Shown: positions 1-10,147 of the stretch, piece after piece | How positions within the stretch are numbered: position 1 is the stretch's first letter | How the letters are laid out: each line of letters begins with the position of its first letter | NCBI RefSeq assembly: GCF_025370935.1 | Contig: NC_133472.1 | Location: 38,600,685 to 38,664,684, forward strand | Direction: 5' to 3' | DNA length: 64,000 nt | Source of the DNA: Choristoneura fumiferana | Lineage: Eukaryota; Arthropoda; Insecta; Lepidoptera; Tortricidae | The notes under the pieces: model-generated | What the model was told of the DNA's origin: nothing | What the model saw: the letters and a program-made list of their open reading frames with translations, nothing else | The model's database searches: none | Position numbers and translations under genes: made by a program

Positions 1-548
1 CTCTAGCTTCGGAACCCCTGCCCCTGTACTAACAACTGAAGTTTGACGGAGACGTCAGTATCAGTATAGCGCATAGCGAGCGGTCACTTTGATTTACATC
101 GCGCATCGAATGTCTCTAATTCATTGTATTACCTCGACGATGAACTACAACCAAGTCGCGAATTTAGAATGAAACTGACACAATTCGAAATATGCACATT
201 TCCAAAATAAACTTTGTATAAAACAAAATCTGGTTTAGTTTTAAAATGAGGATATTAGATAACTACCGCATTATTAAGTATAAAACAAGTCCTTTCGATA
301 TACTTAGTAATATTTACTTCAATCTAATAGGATTTTCTGGGCATTCTTCCTTCGCGATTATAGGTAAAGTCACTTTTTCGACTTAGTTTCTTTTAAATCA
401 TTCAAGTTAAGTAGTTAATTAATTAGAGCTGTGTTGTACCTAATTTCCTACTACTCATATCTACTCGTGTTCAAATTCGCAAAATTTTTCGCCACTTTCG
501 AATGGCACATTTTCGATTTCGAGTGCTGTGATTTCAAAAATCAGTATT
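1..548. other. No gene recognised; probable intron
   Basis: AT-rich sequence with no coding signal that I can support. Because the dehydratase exon at 965 begins inside the protein, this stretch is probably intron of that gene. Its earlier exons lie before the window. Confidence 0.4.
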
Positions 549-556
549 CTGATCTA

Positions 557-844
557 CAGGGGTCGGACAAAAAGTGCCGATGACGTCAAACCACTTATAG
601 GATGATTTCAAATAGTATTTTTGATTTTCATAAACAAGTATCACTTATCATTTATCAACCTCTTTATTAAACGATATGAAATTAATTTTATTCATTGAAT
701 TCCATTGATTTATTTACGATTATTTTGTTACTTCATTAATGCTACTTTGTTACTACATGTCACACGGAAGTTTAAATAAAAACATCATCTTGTGTGCAAG
801 ATTACGTCATTTTTACGTCATCCGCACTTTTTGTCCGACCCCTG
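557..844. mobile_element. hAT-type MITE with exact 8-bp target duplication
   Basis: A 288-bp non-autonomous element. The ends are inverted repeats beginning CAGGGGTCGGACAAAAAGTG. It is flanked by a perfect direct repeat CTGATCTA at 549-556 and 845-852. An 8-bp target duplication with CAGGG-type ends is characteristic of the hAT superfamily. There is no coding capacity. It lies in the presumed intron before the first visible dehydratase exon. Confidence 0.88.
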
Positions 845-964
845 CTGATCTATAATAATAATTTCATTGGTCACAGATTTGATAGAATATAAACAGAGTG
901 TTTTGGTAGTTTTTTACATAAACTTGTATAGCATCATCTTATTTAAATGTTCTATACATTTTAG

Positions 965-3900
965 TTGCTAGTAAAAGAAGACTGGATTGCTCGTTCTATA
1001 CTCCACTTGATCGAGAAAGAACGGTTGGTAGTGGAAGGTGCCGGCGCTTGTCCTCTCGCTGCAATTCTAGCGGACCTGGTGCCTGAACTCAAGACAAAAA
1101 CGTACGTACTATCAACAACTCCGATTTACTATTTATCAAATTACCTATAGTCATTTTGAGCCATCAGCCAGAAATCAAGTAAAGACTAATTTCCTCGTCA
1201 ATTAAGGTAGGTATAGTCTATACGTACTTATAATATGCGGTCTGCGTCAAATGTAAGTAATTAAGATAGCCTAAACTCGAAGAAAGCGGAGTGCATGGGC
1301 GTTAGCAAATTGACAGTAGGCCAGCAATGCACTGATACCCCTCGTGTTGCGGGTGTCCATGAGCGGCAGTGATAGCTTCCCATCAGGTGACCCAAATGCT
1401 CGTTTGCCCCCTCTCATATATAAAAAAATATATAACAGCTATAAAAAGAGATGGCGCCAAATAAATGAGTAAGTATAAAAGTCGTGAATAATTTCTTCGC
1501 GTTGGGCAACAAGTACCTGCCATTACCTAGGTATATCTAGTTAATAGTTCTAGGTGTTTAAGTAATTTTCCCACGGTTTTCTTGCAGCGTGGTCTGCGTC
1601 CTCAGCGGCGGCAACATTGACACGATTCTGCTCGCTCGCGCCTTGGACAGGGGCCTGGCCGCAGAAGCCCGTTTAGTGAAATTTAAGGTAACTACATCTT
1701 TGAGTTTCCAAACAGCTAATAAAACTGAGCTTTTCTATAGGTATAGTCGACCATTTGATTCCTGACCCACTAGCTAGACAAATCTCACAGTGTTGTTTGA
1801 ATTTTTGTACATAATTGACAGAAGGCATACTACAGTGTACCTATAGATATCTTAGACCTCGACTGTACTGTTGCTTGGTGTTGCCAGGTCGGGCTCAAAG
1901 ACACCAACGAGGATCTGATGCAACTACTCGGATTGATGGCCGCAAACAACTACAACGTAACGCGCCAGTTCCGCGACCAAGTTTGGGTAGAAGACGACGT
2001 ATATCATTGCGAGGTTATTTTTTCATTATTTATAAAAGTGACGTCACAACTTGCTATAGCGCTATAGAGCTGGGCCAGAAACTTGGCGTGGCAGAGCGCC
2101 ATTCTCCAGCAGTTCAGATTATTTCACAACTAGTTATCATAAAATTAAACTTTTAATTATTGTGATGGAAAAATAGAATTGAGATTTATTTTTTGTCTTC
2201 AAATATATGGGAGGGTCACCGGCAGGTGACTCCTGAAGGCCCTGAATAGGCTGCCTTGGGCAGACACCATAACTTTTATGAAAAAATGACTTTCTGCCAA
2301 GTTTCTTGCGGGCATTCCTGGCAATGAGGTCTTTCTGAATGGCGTAAAAGTGCATTGCCTATTTACTGAATAAATCATTTGAATTTTGAATTTTGAAAAC
2401 TTGCTTGCAACCATGTGTGTAGGGGGGATTTGTGCTAATTCAAATTATGGTCAACAAAGTAGCTAGATAATTCAGATTATCTAGCTACTTTGTTTGTTGC
2501 ATTCAGATGCACAACATCCATTAATAAGCAAAGTTTAATGTCTTTATCTGATTTTTTAGGGTTCCGTAGCCAAAATGGCAAAAACGGAACCCTTATAGTT
2601 TCGCCATGTCTGTTTGTCTGCCTGTCTGTCCGTCCGCGGCTTAACTCAGGGACTATCAGTGCTAGAAAGCTGTAATTTTGCACGAATATTTATGTAAGCT
2701 ATGCCGACAAAATGGTAAAAAAAAAACAAAAAAAAAATCTTAAGGGTAGGTACCTCCCATAGACGTAAAAGTGAAGATTTTTTTTTTCTCATCCAACCTT
2801 GTATTGTGTGTGGGGTGTCGGTGGGTAGGTCTTTTAAAACCGTTAGAGGTTTGCTAAAACGATTTTTCTATTCAGTGATATGTTTGCAAGATATTCTCTC
2901 CTCTAACATCTAAACCGGTGGGTGGAAAAATTTGGAAAAATTCAGGTTGGTAGTAAGTATATCAAACTTACAAGGAAAACTATAACGGTTGTTTCCATAA
3001 GAATTATTAGTAGTTTAAGAATAAATAGCAGCCTAAGGTATAAAATATACCTAAACTTGGAATATTCCGTACAAAATACGAAATCCTTAGAAAAATATTA
3101 CTTGATTTTTTCGTAATGGCTACGGAACCCTATTTCGGGCGTGTCCGACACGCTCTTGGCCGGTTTTTTTCAAGCTTACTTTATTTCTATTTCATTAATT
3201 AGGTAAGAATTACAATAGTCATGCATTATTGTGGAGGAGATACCATAGACCGGTCATCGCGGGATGGGGGTAACCCGCGATGTTCATCTAATAGACGACC
3301 GCGATGAAATTCACAATGGTTTCTCATAAAACTGATGTTGAGTCCGAATTTGATAGTCTGCCGCGGCGGAACCTGCCGAAAGTACCTAAAAAATAGTCAC
3401 TTCCGGTGCGAAAAAAAGGGCGTTATTTAACCCATCTGATACTGAAATAATAGTCATGGCATCAGTTAGACATTTACTGGTAGATACAGAAAAGCGAAAC
3501 CTTTTAACCTTTTGCCATGACTATTATCATCCGAAGTATCAGATGGGTTAAATAACGCCTCTTTTTTCGCACCGGAAGTGACTATTTTTTTGGTACTTTC
3601 GGCAGGTTCCGCCGCGGCAGACTATGAAATTCGGACTCAGCATCAGTTTTATGGGAAACCATTGTGCATTTCATCGCGGTATCAAGTAGATACGAAATTT
3701 TGCAGTCCGTTCTCCGTCTATAACTCAGGCCCACCAATTAAAATTGCATGGGTGTTGATTTGATTGAAAACAATTTTGATTTGGTTGATTTCATTAAATT
3801 TAATTTGTAATTACAAATTTAATTCTCAATCTTATTTCATTTTGTTCATAATTTAATTTTAATTTTATTTGACTTCTAATTAGTAATTCATTGTTATTGA

Positions 3901-4119
3901 TTGTTTTTATGGACTAACGTCTGGAATAAATATATATCATTTCATTTCATTTCATTATTTTCTGTGCAGTTCAAATTTGTTGTGGAGACAAGAGGAATGG
4001 AGCATGCACTCGAACTCAAGAGGATAATGGAGAAGGCATACCCCTGTTCAGCTATCTTTGAAACTGAACCATTCAATGATCGCAGAACTTGTCCATGTTA
4101 TGTCCGAAAAGCGGTTTAA
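965..4119 (+). CDS. Serine/threonine dehydratase (L-threonine ammonia-lyase), C-terminal exons
   Basis: PLP-dependent enzyme that deaminates threonine or serine to a 2-oxo acid and ammonia; presumed cytosolic. Four exons are visible: 965-1101, 1588-1687, 1888-2013 and 3970-4119. All have GT-AG borders and compatible phases. Exon 1 carries VVEGAGACPLAAIL, and exon 2 carries VVCVLSGGNIDT; the SGGN loop binds PLP phosphate in fold-type II enzymes. Exons 3-4 match the ACT-like regulatory tail (FVVETRGMEHALEL). The N-terminal half, with the PLP lysine, lies before the window. The stop TAA (4117-4119) overlaps an AATAAA at 4118-4123, so the 3' UTR may be very short. Serine racemase is a relative, but the C-terminal tail favours the dehydratase. 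Substrate preference cannot be read from this fragment. Confidence 0.86.
1319..1431 (+). repeat. LINE/SINE 3'-end repeat fragment
   Basis: Diverged copy of a family ending GATCTCTTACCATCAGGAGA followed by GCTCGTTTGCC and an A/T-rich tail. Better copies are at 20703-20860, 28195-28346 and 49965-50125. It lies in the first visible intron of the dehydratase gene. Confidence 0.6.
2160..2399 (+). repeat. Non-LTR retrotransposon 3' end with TTTTGAA tail
   Basis: The sequence ends in AATAAATCATTTGAATTTTG plus further TTTTGAA repeats. A second copy of the same 3' end lies in reverse orientation at 61248-61470, sharing CAAGTTTCTTGCGGG and the tail. A simple-repeat tail marks a 5'-truncated LINE or a LINE-mobilised sequence. 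It lies in the intron before the last dehydratase exon. Confidence 0.65.
2558..3169. repeat. Interspersed repeat with inverted ends
   Basis: Begins AGGGTTCCGTAGCC, with the complementary CTACGGAACCCT near its far end (3120-3131), followed by a GC-rich hairpin tail. A partial reverse copy at about 8203-8490 shares the core around the phrase 'CCATAGACGTAAA'. It is a dispersed family, but I cannot assign a superfamily. It lies in the dehydratase intron. Confidence 0.6.
3300..3678. mobile_element. Foldback element (about 160-bp arms)
   Basis: The two halves are near-perfect inverted copies. CGCGATGAAATTCACAATGG at the left is matched by its complement at the right end. Both arms contain the complementary pair GCCGCGGCGGAACC / GGTTCCGCCGCGGC and the word CACTTCCGGTGCG or its complement. 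A short unpaired loop lies near 3460-3510. No coding capacity. Confidence 0.8.
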
Positions 4120-4123
4120 TAAA
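4118..4123 (+). promoter_or_regulatory. Poly(A) signal overlapping the dehydratase stop codon
   Basis: AATAAA begins at the second base of the TAA stop (4117-4119). No other AATAAA was noticed on the plus strand before the neighbouring convergent gene. Use is inferred, not shown. Confidence 0.5.
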
Positions 4124-4379
4124 GAGTGTGCCTACTACTCAGATTTTCCAAAGAGAAATATGATTTACGTAAAACAAAAAGTGAAAAATGTTTATTTAAT
4201 TAAAAATCATCTGAACATGTTCAACATTTTATTTATTATTTCATAATTATATTGCTGTAAGCTCTTTTATCTCAATGGAAGAACAAAAGTTCAAACTTTA
4301 TTGTAAACAAGTGATAGTAAACTTAAAATATTACTAACTCACAACATCAATACATTCCTTGGTCTCATATTTATTGTTT

Positions 4380-5689
4380 CTACTGATGCAAGGTGTTCAT
4401 AAACGTAGCCATTTTAATGTCACGCTTGCTCAATCCATTTACATCATGGGATGATAGTGTCACCTGTTAACAAAATTAAATTAAGTTTAGAATATTTCAC
4501 AGGAAGTAAATTTTAAATCTCATTAGATTACAAGTTGTTCCATGATGCCTGTGATGATGCAGAATTATTCCCACCTCAAAGTTATAGTGCCACTACTTTT
4601 ATGATAAAATGTGTATTACAAATTGTGCAAGACTGCATCATGTGAACCCAGTCTTATTTTATATATCACTTAAAGGTACAATCAAACCGCTGCTTAAAAA
4701 ACGGTGATAGCACGGAATCGCAGACGCACCGTATGCGCACCGTTTTTATCGCATGCTCTCCACACCTCTGCTTGAAATATGGAATCGCAGTGACGTGCCG
4801 TAAACGTCAGGACTTTACTGAACAAAAGTCTTGTCGTTTACGGCCCGTCACTGCGACTCCGCACCGTTTGCGTTTTTTAAGCAGCGGTGTGGAAAGCATG
4901 CAAAAAAAACTGTCCGCATATGGTGCACCACTGCAATACCGTGCTGTCACCATTCTTTAAGCAGTGCTTTGGTCGCACCTTAATTTAATGCCACTTAAAT
5001 TCTTAAATCTTAGTTCAAGATGTTGTTATACTAGAGGCATATTAACAAGAGGCCGTATTGTCTAACACACTCAGAATCACAATTGTTTTCACAACTTCTT
5101 TCTGTCACACAGCATGAAATGAGGATAAAAAGAGATGGTGAATGTGATTGCGAGTGCCAGAGCATTAGACAATACGGCCACAGGATAATTTAAATATAAG
5201 AAACTAACCTGAACCTTGTTGTAAACATTAAACCACTCTGGGTGGTGGTCCATTTTCTCTGCCAACAAGGCAACCCTGCTCATAAAACCAAAAGCTTCAT
5301 TGAAGTTCTTGAACATGAATTCTTTTTCAATAGCGTCCCTGTTGCTTTGCATTTTCCAGCCAGCTTGAAGGAGGGGTTGGAGAAGGTTGTCACGTTCGTC
5401 TTGGCTCAATTTGTCAGCCTAAAAAATCACACGAAGTAATAAGAGAACAGATATTACTTATTTCAAAAATAAATTTCATAAACTAAATAATTTCTTAAGC
5501 GAATAATTGGTTATTAATTACCATTTTTCTTTTACTCGTTACGGGCGGAGGAATACTACTAAAACCAGCAGCGGCAACTCGACTGGGACTGGCATTGATC
5601 GCGAGCCGCGCGTAGTGAACGGACCTTGCGGGGTGAAAGTGTATCGCAGCCAAACAGGCAGCTCTACACGAAATTTTGTTTAAAGCCAT
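4380..5689 (-). CDS. Pcd: Pterin-4a-carbinolamine dehydratase
   Basis: Dehydrates 4a-hydroxytetrahydrobiopterin during recycling of the cofactor used by aromatic amino-acid hydroxylases. In vertebrates the same protein is DCoH, a dimerisation cofactor of HNF1. Three exons: 5522-5689, 5209-5418 and 4380-4463. All phases agree and the product is 153 residues. Exon 2 carries AEKMDHHPEWFNVYNKV with the conserved histidine pair. Exon 3 supplies the SSHD motif that completes the active site. The family is usually about 100 residues. The extra ~50 N-terminal residues have many arginines, alanines and serines and no acidic residue, so they resemble a mitochondrial presequence (inference). A start inside the shorter core is possible. 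Intron 2 holds two foldback elements. AATAAA lies 4 bases beyond the stop (minus strand, 4375-4370). Confidence 0.95.
4673..4981. mobile_element. Foldback MITE in Pcd intron 2
   Basis: The ends are complementary: AAGGTACAATCAAACCGCTG at the left and CAGTGCTTTGGTCGCACCTT at the right, each followed inwards by a matching TTAAAA...CGGTG...AGCACGG block. TTAA occurs at both borders, which would suit a piggyBac-like origin, but the borders are not fully symmetric. Confidence 0.72.
5051..5179. mobile_element. Foldback MITE, GGCCGTATTGTCTAA family
   Basis: 129 bp. GGCCGTATTGTCTAA at the left faces TTAGACAATACGGCC at the right. It lies in Pcd intron 2. A second family member, enlarged by a nested insertion, is at 47855-48546. 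Confidence 0.8.
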
Positions 5690-6198
5690 GGTTATTAGTA
5701 GGTATTAGTGATATTTACATGAGCATCATAATCTATCGATCACCGGTGAACTATCGGTTTGACATGTGATGATACGATGTGAAAGAAACAAAAACAGAAT
5801 GTAAACAAAACGCGAGTTTTGGAAAGTGTATTTTCCTTTGAATTTTCAGTAATTTTTACTTTGGCAATTATATAAGCATCTAATATCAGTGAAGATTAAA
5901 AAAAAACTAATTAAATTTTGACGCTGTCACTGTCAGCGTGACCGTGACGTGAGAGTGAGCGAGCAACAGAAAGGCGCGAAACGGGAAACCATCAACCATA
6001 CATATTATATTAATATTTATTATCGCACCGCACAGTAAATAAATACCTTGTTTTTATTATTCCGTGATATAAATACAAATACATTACATTAATTGGCATT
6101 GCATATTGATATTGTAGTTTTATAATCACGCATATCGGTTCAATTCTATCATACTTTGTATTACAATAGTGTAATCAAATAAAAATTTCAAAAAAATA
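5690..6198. promoter_or_regulatory. Divergent promoter region between Pcd and Xrcc3
   Basis: A 509-bp interval between two start codons pointing outwards. It must contain both transcription starts unless there are far upstream untranslated exons. I see no clear TATA box. GC-richer sequence with clustered GTGACGTGAGAGTG-like words lies near 5930-5990. Confidence 0.5.
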
Positions 6199-7146
6199 AT
6201 GGACCTGCTCAAAAATATTCTTCCACAGAAGATATTTGAAGTTATTGAAAGAGCTGGCGTTAGCACTGCAAAACAAATAATTATGTTGTCGAAGTGGGAT
6301 ATCAAAAAGCTAACAAACTTGAGCAACGATGATATATTCTTATTAAAATCAATGGTTGCAGATTACATATCACCAGAAAGTGTCCCAGGAGACCTTTTAC
6401 TGCAGAAAGAAAATCTAAACCCGAGAATATCTATTGGGTGCAATACAATAGATTATTTACTGAAAGGCGGATTCCTAAGAGGAACACTGACAGAGATTTA
6501 TGGCGAAAGTGGATCTGGCAAAACTCAAGTGTTACTCCAAGCTGTGGCACATAATTCATATTGTGGTTGTGTCTACATATGCACTGAAGACTTGTTCCCT
6601 GTGAAAAGGCTTGAACAAATCATACATAGCATACCAGACTGTAATTCTGAAACTGATTATGGCAAAAATATATTCATTGAACATGTAACAGAGCCAATTG
6701 AATTGCTATCCTGTGTAAAGGTGCGTTTACCAAAACTTTTAAGTAGAAATAAAGTTTCACTTATTGTTGTGGACTCTATTGCAGCCCCATACAGAACTGA
6801 TACCACTAATTACATTCAAAGAGCTGAAGATCTGAGAGAGCTGGCTATGTCCTTGATCAAAACAGCTCAGAATGCTAACTTGGCCATTGTTTGTATAAAT
6901 CAAGTTACTGCAGCTTTTGATGGCTCTAATAATTGTTTACCTTCCTTGGGCCTTGCTTGGTCTAACATGGTGTCAACTAGACTAAGTCTTAGGAAAACAT
7001 CAGAAACAATTGATATTATAAATGAATCAGATTTTATTCAAGAAAAATATTCAAATGTAAGAGAAATGACTGTAGTTTTTGCTCCACACTTGAGCAATAA
7101 AAGTGCCAGATTTATTATTACTCCAGCTGGTATTGTAGGCATTTAA
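6199..7146 (+). CDS. Xrcc3: DNA repair protein XRCC3-like (RAD51 paralogue)
   Basis: ATPase of the RecA/RAD51 family. XRCC3 pairs with RAD51C and supports RAD51 filaments in homologous recombination and meiosis in the nucleus; the Drosophila relative is spindle-B. A single uninterrupted 315-residue frame. The N-terminal helical domain (about 1-70) has TNLSNDD. The Walker A motif is GESGSGKT at residues 102-109, and Walker B is LIVVDS at 188-193. VYICTED, NIFIEHV, LLSRN, CINQVTAAFD and FAPHLSNKSA follow in the order expected for XRCC3 rather than RAD51B, C or D. The absence of introns is notable, because neighbouring genes have many. The frame is intact and ends in the usual ITPAGI tail. It starts 509 bp from the divergent Pcd gene. 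Confidence 0.93.
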   Translation: MDLLKNILPQKIFEVIERAGVSTAKQIIMLSKWDIKKLTNLSNDDIFLLKSMVADYISPESVPGDLLLQKENLNPRISIGCNTIDYLLKGGFLRGTLTEIYGESGSGKTQVLLQAVAHNSYCGCVYICTEDLFPVKRLEQIIHSIPDCNSETDYGKNIFIEHVTEPIELLSCVKVRLPKLLSRNKVSLIVVDSIAAPYRTDTTNYIQRAEDLRELAMSLIKTAQNANLAIVCINQVTAAFDGSNNCLPSLGLAWSNMVSTRLSLRKTSETIDIINESDFIQEKYSNVREMTVVFAPHLSNKSARFIITPAGIVGI

Positions 7147-7801
7147 ATTCCTGATTACTTTATTATACTTACATTTTGATTGATTTCATGTTTAATTTTA
7201 ATTTAAACATTTGAATTTTTTATCAGTAGAAATGAGGTGTCTTTTCAAAAGTGCTTATTTCCGCTAAACTTTTTTTGGGAAATTTAAGAAAACATAAATC
7301 CACGGTTTCCATTTCAATATTATTACTTAACTTATTTTCGATATTGGTATTTAAGGGTTTTAATGAATAGCTTACTAACGCTAATTATAGCTAATTTCGA
7401 ATAACTTACTATTTCTTTCTATTACCCTTCATCCAATAATAAGAGTATTATTATATTGCTTTTATGGCTAATGGTTTCGATATAGCTGTTATTGTTAAAT
7501 CTAAAAGCAATTTTGGTGTCATAATCATTATTAATCATAATAAAAAATTAAAATACGGCAAATTCTTCCAATGAACAATACATTTCTAATGCTTTTTTTC
7601 CTTTACCTGTTCATTTTTTAGTAGTCAGCTTCAAATTTCGAAGTGTACTGAAAGTTCAATGTAGATAATAAGTGTATGTATATATAAGGAAGAATTAGGC
7701 CCTTTTGATCCGAACCTTGATTTTGTGTTTTTTTTCGTATTTTGTAATGAATATTCCAAGTTTAGTTATAATTTTATACCTTAGGCTGCCCTATACTCTT
7801 A
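7147..7801. other. Intergenic, no feature recognised
   Basis: Very AT-rich 3' flank of the XRCC3-like gene. I see no second gene. No confident poly(A) signal was assigned. Confidence 0.4.
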
Positions 7802-7942
7802 GGGGCTGTTTCACCATCCATTGATTAGTGTTAACTGGCGGTTAAATGTGATGCCGTCTCCGTCTATTCGAACAAAACAAATAGAGACGGCATCACACTT
7901 AACCGCCAGTTAACACTAATCAATGAATGGTGAAACAGCCCC
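7802..7942. mobile_element. Harbinger-like MITE, copy 1
   Basis: A 141-bp near-perfect palindrome starting GGGGCTGTTTCACC and ending GGTGAAACAGCCCC. The internal arms include GATGCCGTCTCCGTCTATT and its complement. The flanks are TTA (7799-7801) and TAA (7943-7945). Copies 2 and 3 have exact TTA/TTA and TAA/TAA flanks, so this one probably has a one-base change in a TWA duplication. Confidence 0.85.
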
Positions 7943-8000
7943 TAAACTACTAATAATTCTTAAGCATTTTTTTTATTTATAACTTTAGTTTGTAGTTTTA

Positions 8001-8145
8001 GGGGCTGTTTCACTCACCATCTATTGATTAGTGTTAACTGACGGTTAAATGTGATGCCGTCTCCGTCTATTCGAACAAAACAAATAGAGACGGCATTACA
8101 TTTAACCGTCAGTTAACACTAATCAATGGATGGTGAAACAGCCCC
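8001..8145. mobile_element. Harbinger-like MITE, copy 2
   Basis: 145 bp, the same family as 7802-7942 and only 58 bp away. It is flanked by an exact TTA duplication at 7998-8000 and 8146-8148. A 3-bp TWA target duplication is typical of PIF/Harbinger elements. No coding capacity. Confidence 0.87.
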
Positions 8146-8202
8146 TTAGTTACCTTTATTTTGATTTGTACTATGTTATATTAAATAATAAATACTCCAC
8201 CG

Positions 8203-8490
8203 TTATAGTTTTCCTTGTAAGTTTGATAAACTTACTATCATCGTGCTATCATCCTTAATTTTTTCAAAATTTTTCCTTCCACCGGTTTAGATTTTAGAGG
8301 GGGGGACGCTCGATTTTAATGCAAATTTGAACTCTAAAGTTGAATATTTTGCAACCGAATCACTGAATCGAAAAATCGTTTTAGCAACCCCCTAATAGTT
8401 TTAAAAGACCTATCCAACAATACCCCACACTACAAGGTTGGATAAGAAAAAAAAATCACCCCCACTTTACGTCTATGGGAGGTACTTACT
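8203..8490 (-). repeat. Partial reverse copy of the repeat at 2558-3169
   Basis: The reverse complement matches the inner part of 2558-3169, including GTTTTCCTTGTAAGTTTGAT against ATCAAACTTACAAGGAAAAC and the CATAGACGTAAA core. Both ends are missing. Confidence 0.6.
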
Positions 8491-8774
8491 CTAAAAAAAA
8501 ATGTTTTTGAATTTGGAGTCAATAGTGACACAGCTCAATAAATGCTTAACGTAAATATTTAGTTTTATATATTCTATTATCCACTTCTCTTATTATATAA
8601 TTAGCATGTGTTTGGCTTGACAGTAAGTGATAGTAAAAAATTAAAAAAATTGCACGGAGTTTGACTCGCACTATGGTGGTTTTTGTATTTCCGTATTTCG
8701 TGCTTCACTAATTTTATAAATGCGAAAGTTTGTAGGTCTGTTTGCTTGTTGTTACCTTTTCACGTCTAAACCAC

Positions 8775-8932
8775 TGTAATAAGTGCATTAGCATTTATTA
8801 GATGATTGTTGAATGCTAGTAATGAAACACCAACGTCTTGACAAGTCGTCTTTAATCAAGTACCGATGTAAAGCCTGTCGTACATGCACCTTATTTTTAA
8901 ACCACATGAGAGTAAAGCCTACTCTCATGACA
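8775..8932 (-). repeat. 3' LTR of the retrotransposon
   Basis: 158 bp; on the plus strand it begins TGTAATAAGTGCATTAGC and ends ACTCTCATGACA. It matches 14177-14332 with only a few differences. Confidence 0.93.
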
Positions 8933-9223
8933 TCTCCCTTTCTTACAATAAACTTAATATAATTAAAAACTAGCCACTGTAGTTTTATTTTAATAACAAT
9001 ATCTAAGTTATCAACTTTCCTATAACTTAATATAAGATATGACCCTTTAGCCAACCTGGCTGTTTCACTAGCCTTCCAGACCTTGTTTGCCTTATGTCAG
9101 TATTTACATTTTCAAAAGTTACTGACTTCCTATTGCTAGTGGACTCCTGATTGTCATTGTCACTGTAGGTAACATTATTGCCACCACTACCCATTGAATC
9201 TTCTAGATCACCACCGTTATAGT

Positions 9224-10140
9224 CTATTTTTTGTCTATTAGAAGAGCCTTGTAAATATTGTGTCTATTCCTTTTAATTACTTGTCCCTGCTCTGTTAGTA
9301 TATTGTATGATCTGTGTTTATTTTCTTGAATTATTTTCCCCATAAGATTTTTATTTTTACTATCCCTTATGAATACATTTTGACCCTCTGTAAACTCAAT
9401 TCCTTTTTGTTTATTTTTTCTGTCATGGTAGTATTTGTATTTAATTTGTTTTTCTGTAAGCTGCCTAACTTCCTTTAATTTATTTTTACTTGGCAACAAA
9501 GATCTGGTTGGTAATAAAGTGATAGTTTGTCTTCCTAAGAGTAACTCATTAGGAGACAAATTAATTTCAGAATCTATAGGTGTGTTGCGGTATTCCATCA
9601 AGGCCATATACATATCTTTCTGATCAACATCACATTTCTTAAACATTTTTTTAACACTTTGAATATGCCGTTCAAACCATACCGTTGGACCTGCATAATA
9701 TGGACTAGATTTCACTAACTGAAATCCCCATTTTTTACAAATTCCTGAAATTCGTAACTATTAAACTGTGATGCATCATCTGTACATAGCTTTGTGGGAA
9801 TACCCCATCTCGAAAACACCTGCTTTAATGCTAATATATGACTTTGAGTGGATTGTCCACCATATTTATAATTTCCACATATTTAGTTAGATAATCTACA
9901 ACCATTAAGTATATATCATTTTATAGAAGAACATATCAGCTCCTATTACCTCCCAGGGTTGTTTTGGTACGTCCCTTAGAATTAGGGTTCAAATGAATGA
10001 GATTTTTGATATTTCAAACATGCTTCACAGTTGCTGATGTGATCTTCTAGCTCCTTATTCATAAATGGCCAATACAATACTCCTCTTATCTTATTTGCAT
10101 CTAACACAGAGTAATATTTGGCATCAGGCATGGATGAGGT
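9224..10140 (-). pseudogene. Integrase remnant joined to truncated reverse transcriptase
   Basis: On the minus strand the RT motif DAKYYSVLDA (about 10120-10090) runs straight into an integrase zinc-binding motif (VLYWP, then ISNCEAC). The RT palm with its YxDD box, the thumb and RNase H are therefore deleted at this join. The integrase core follows with acidic blocks at about 9940 and 9765, and a C-terminal part ends at the stop at 9224. At least two frameshifts lie near 9900 and 9700. A RSGR...VK.P.W motif typical of gypsy tails lies at about 9075-9040. Not functional. Confidence 0.85.
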
Positions 10141-10147
10141 AAGTTCC

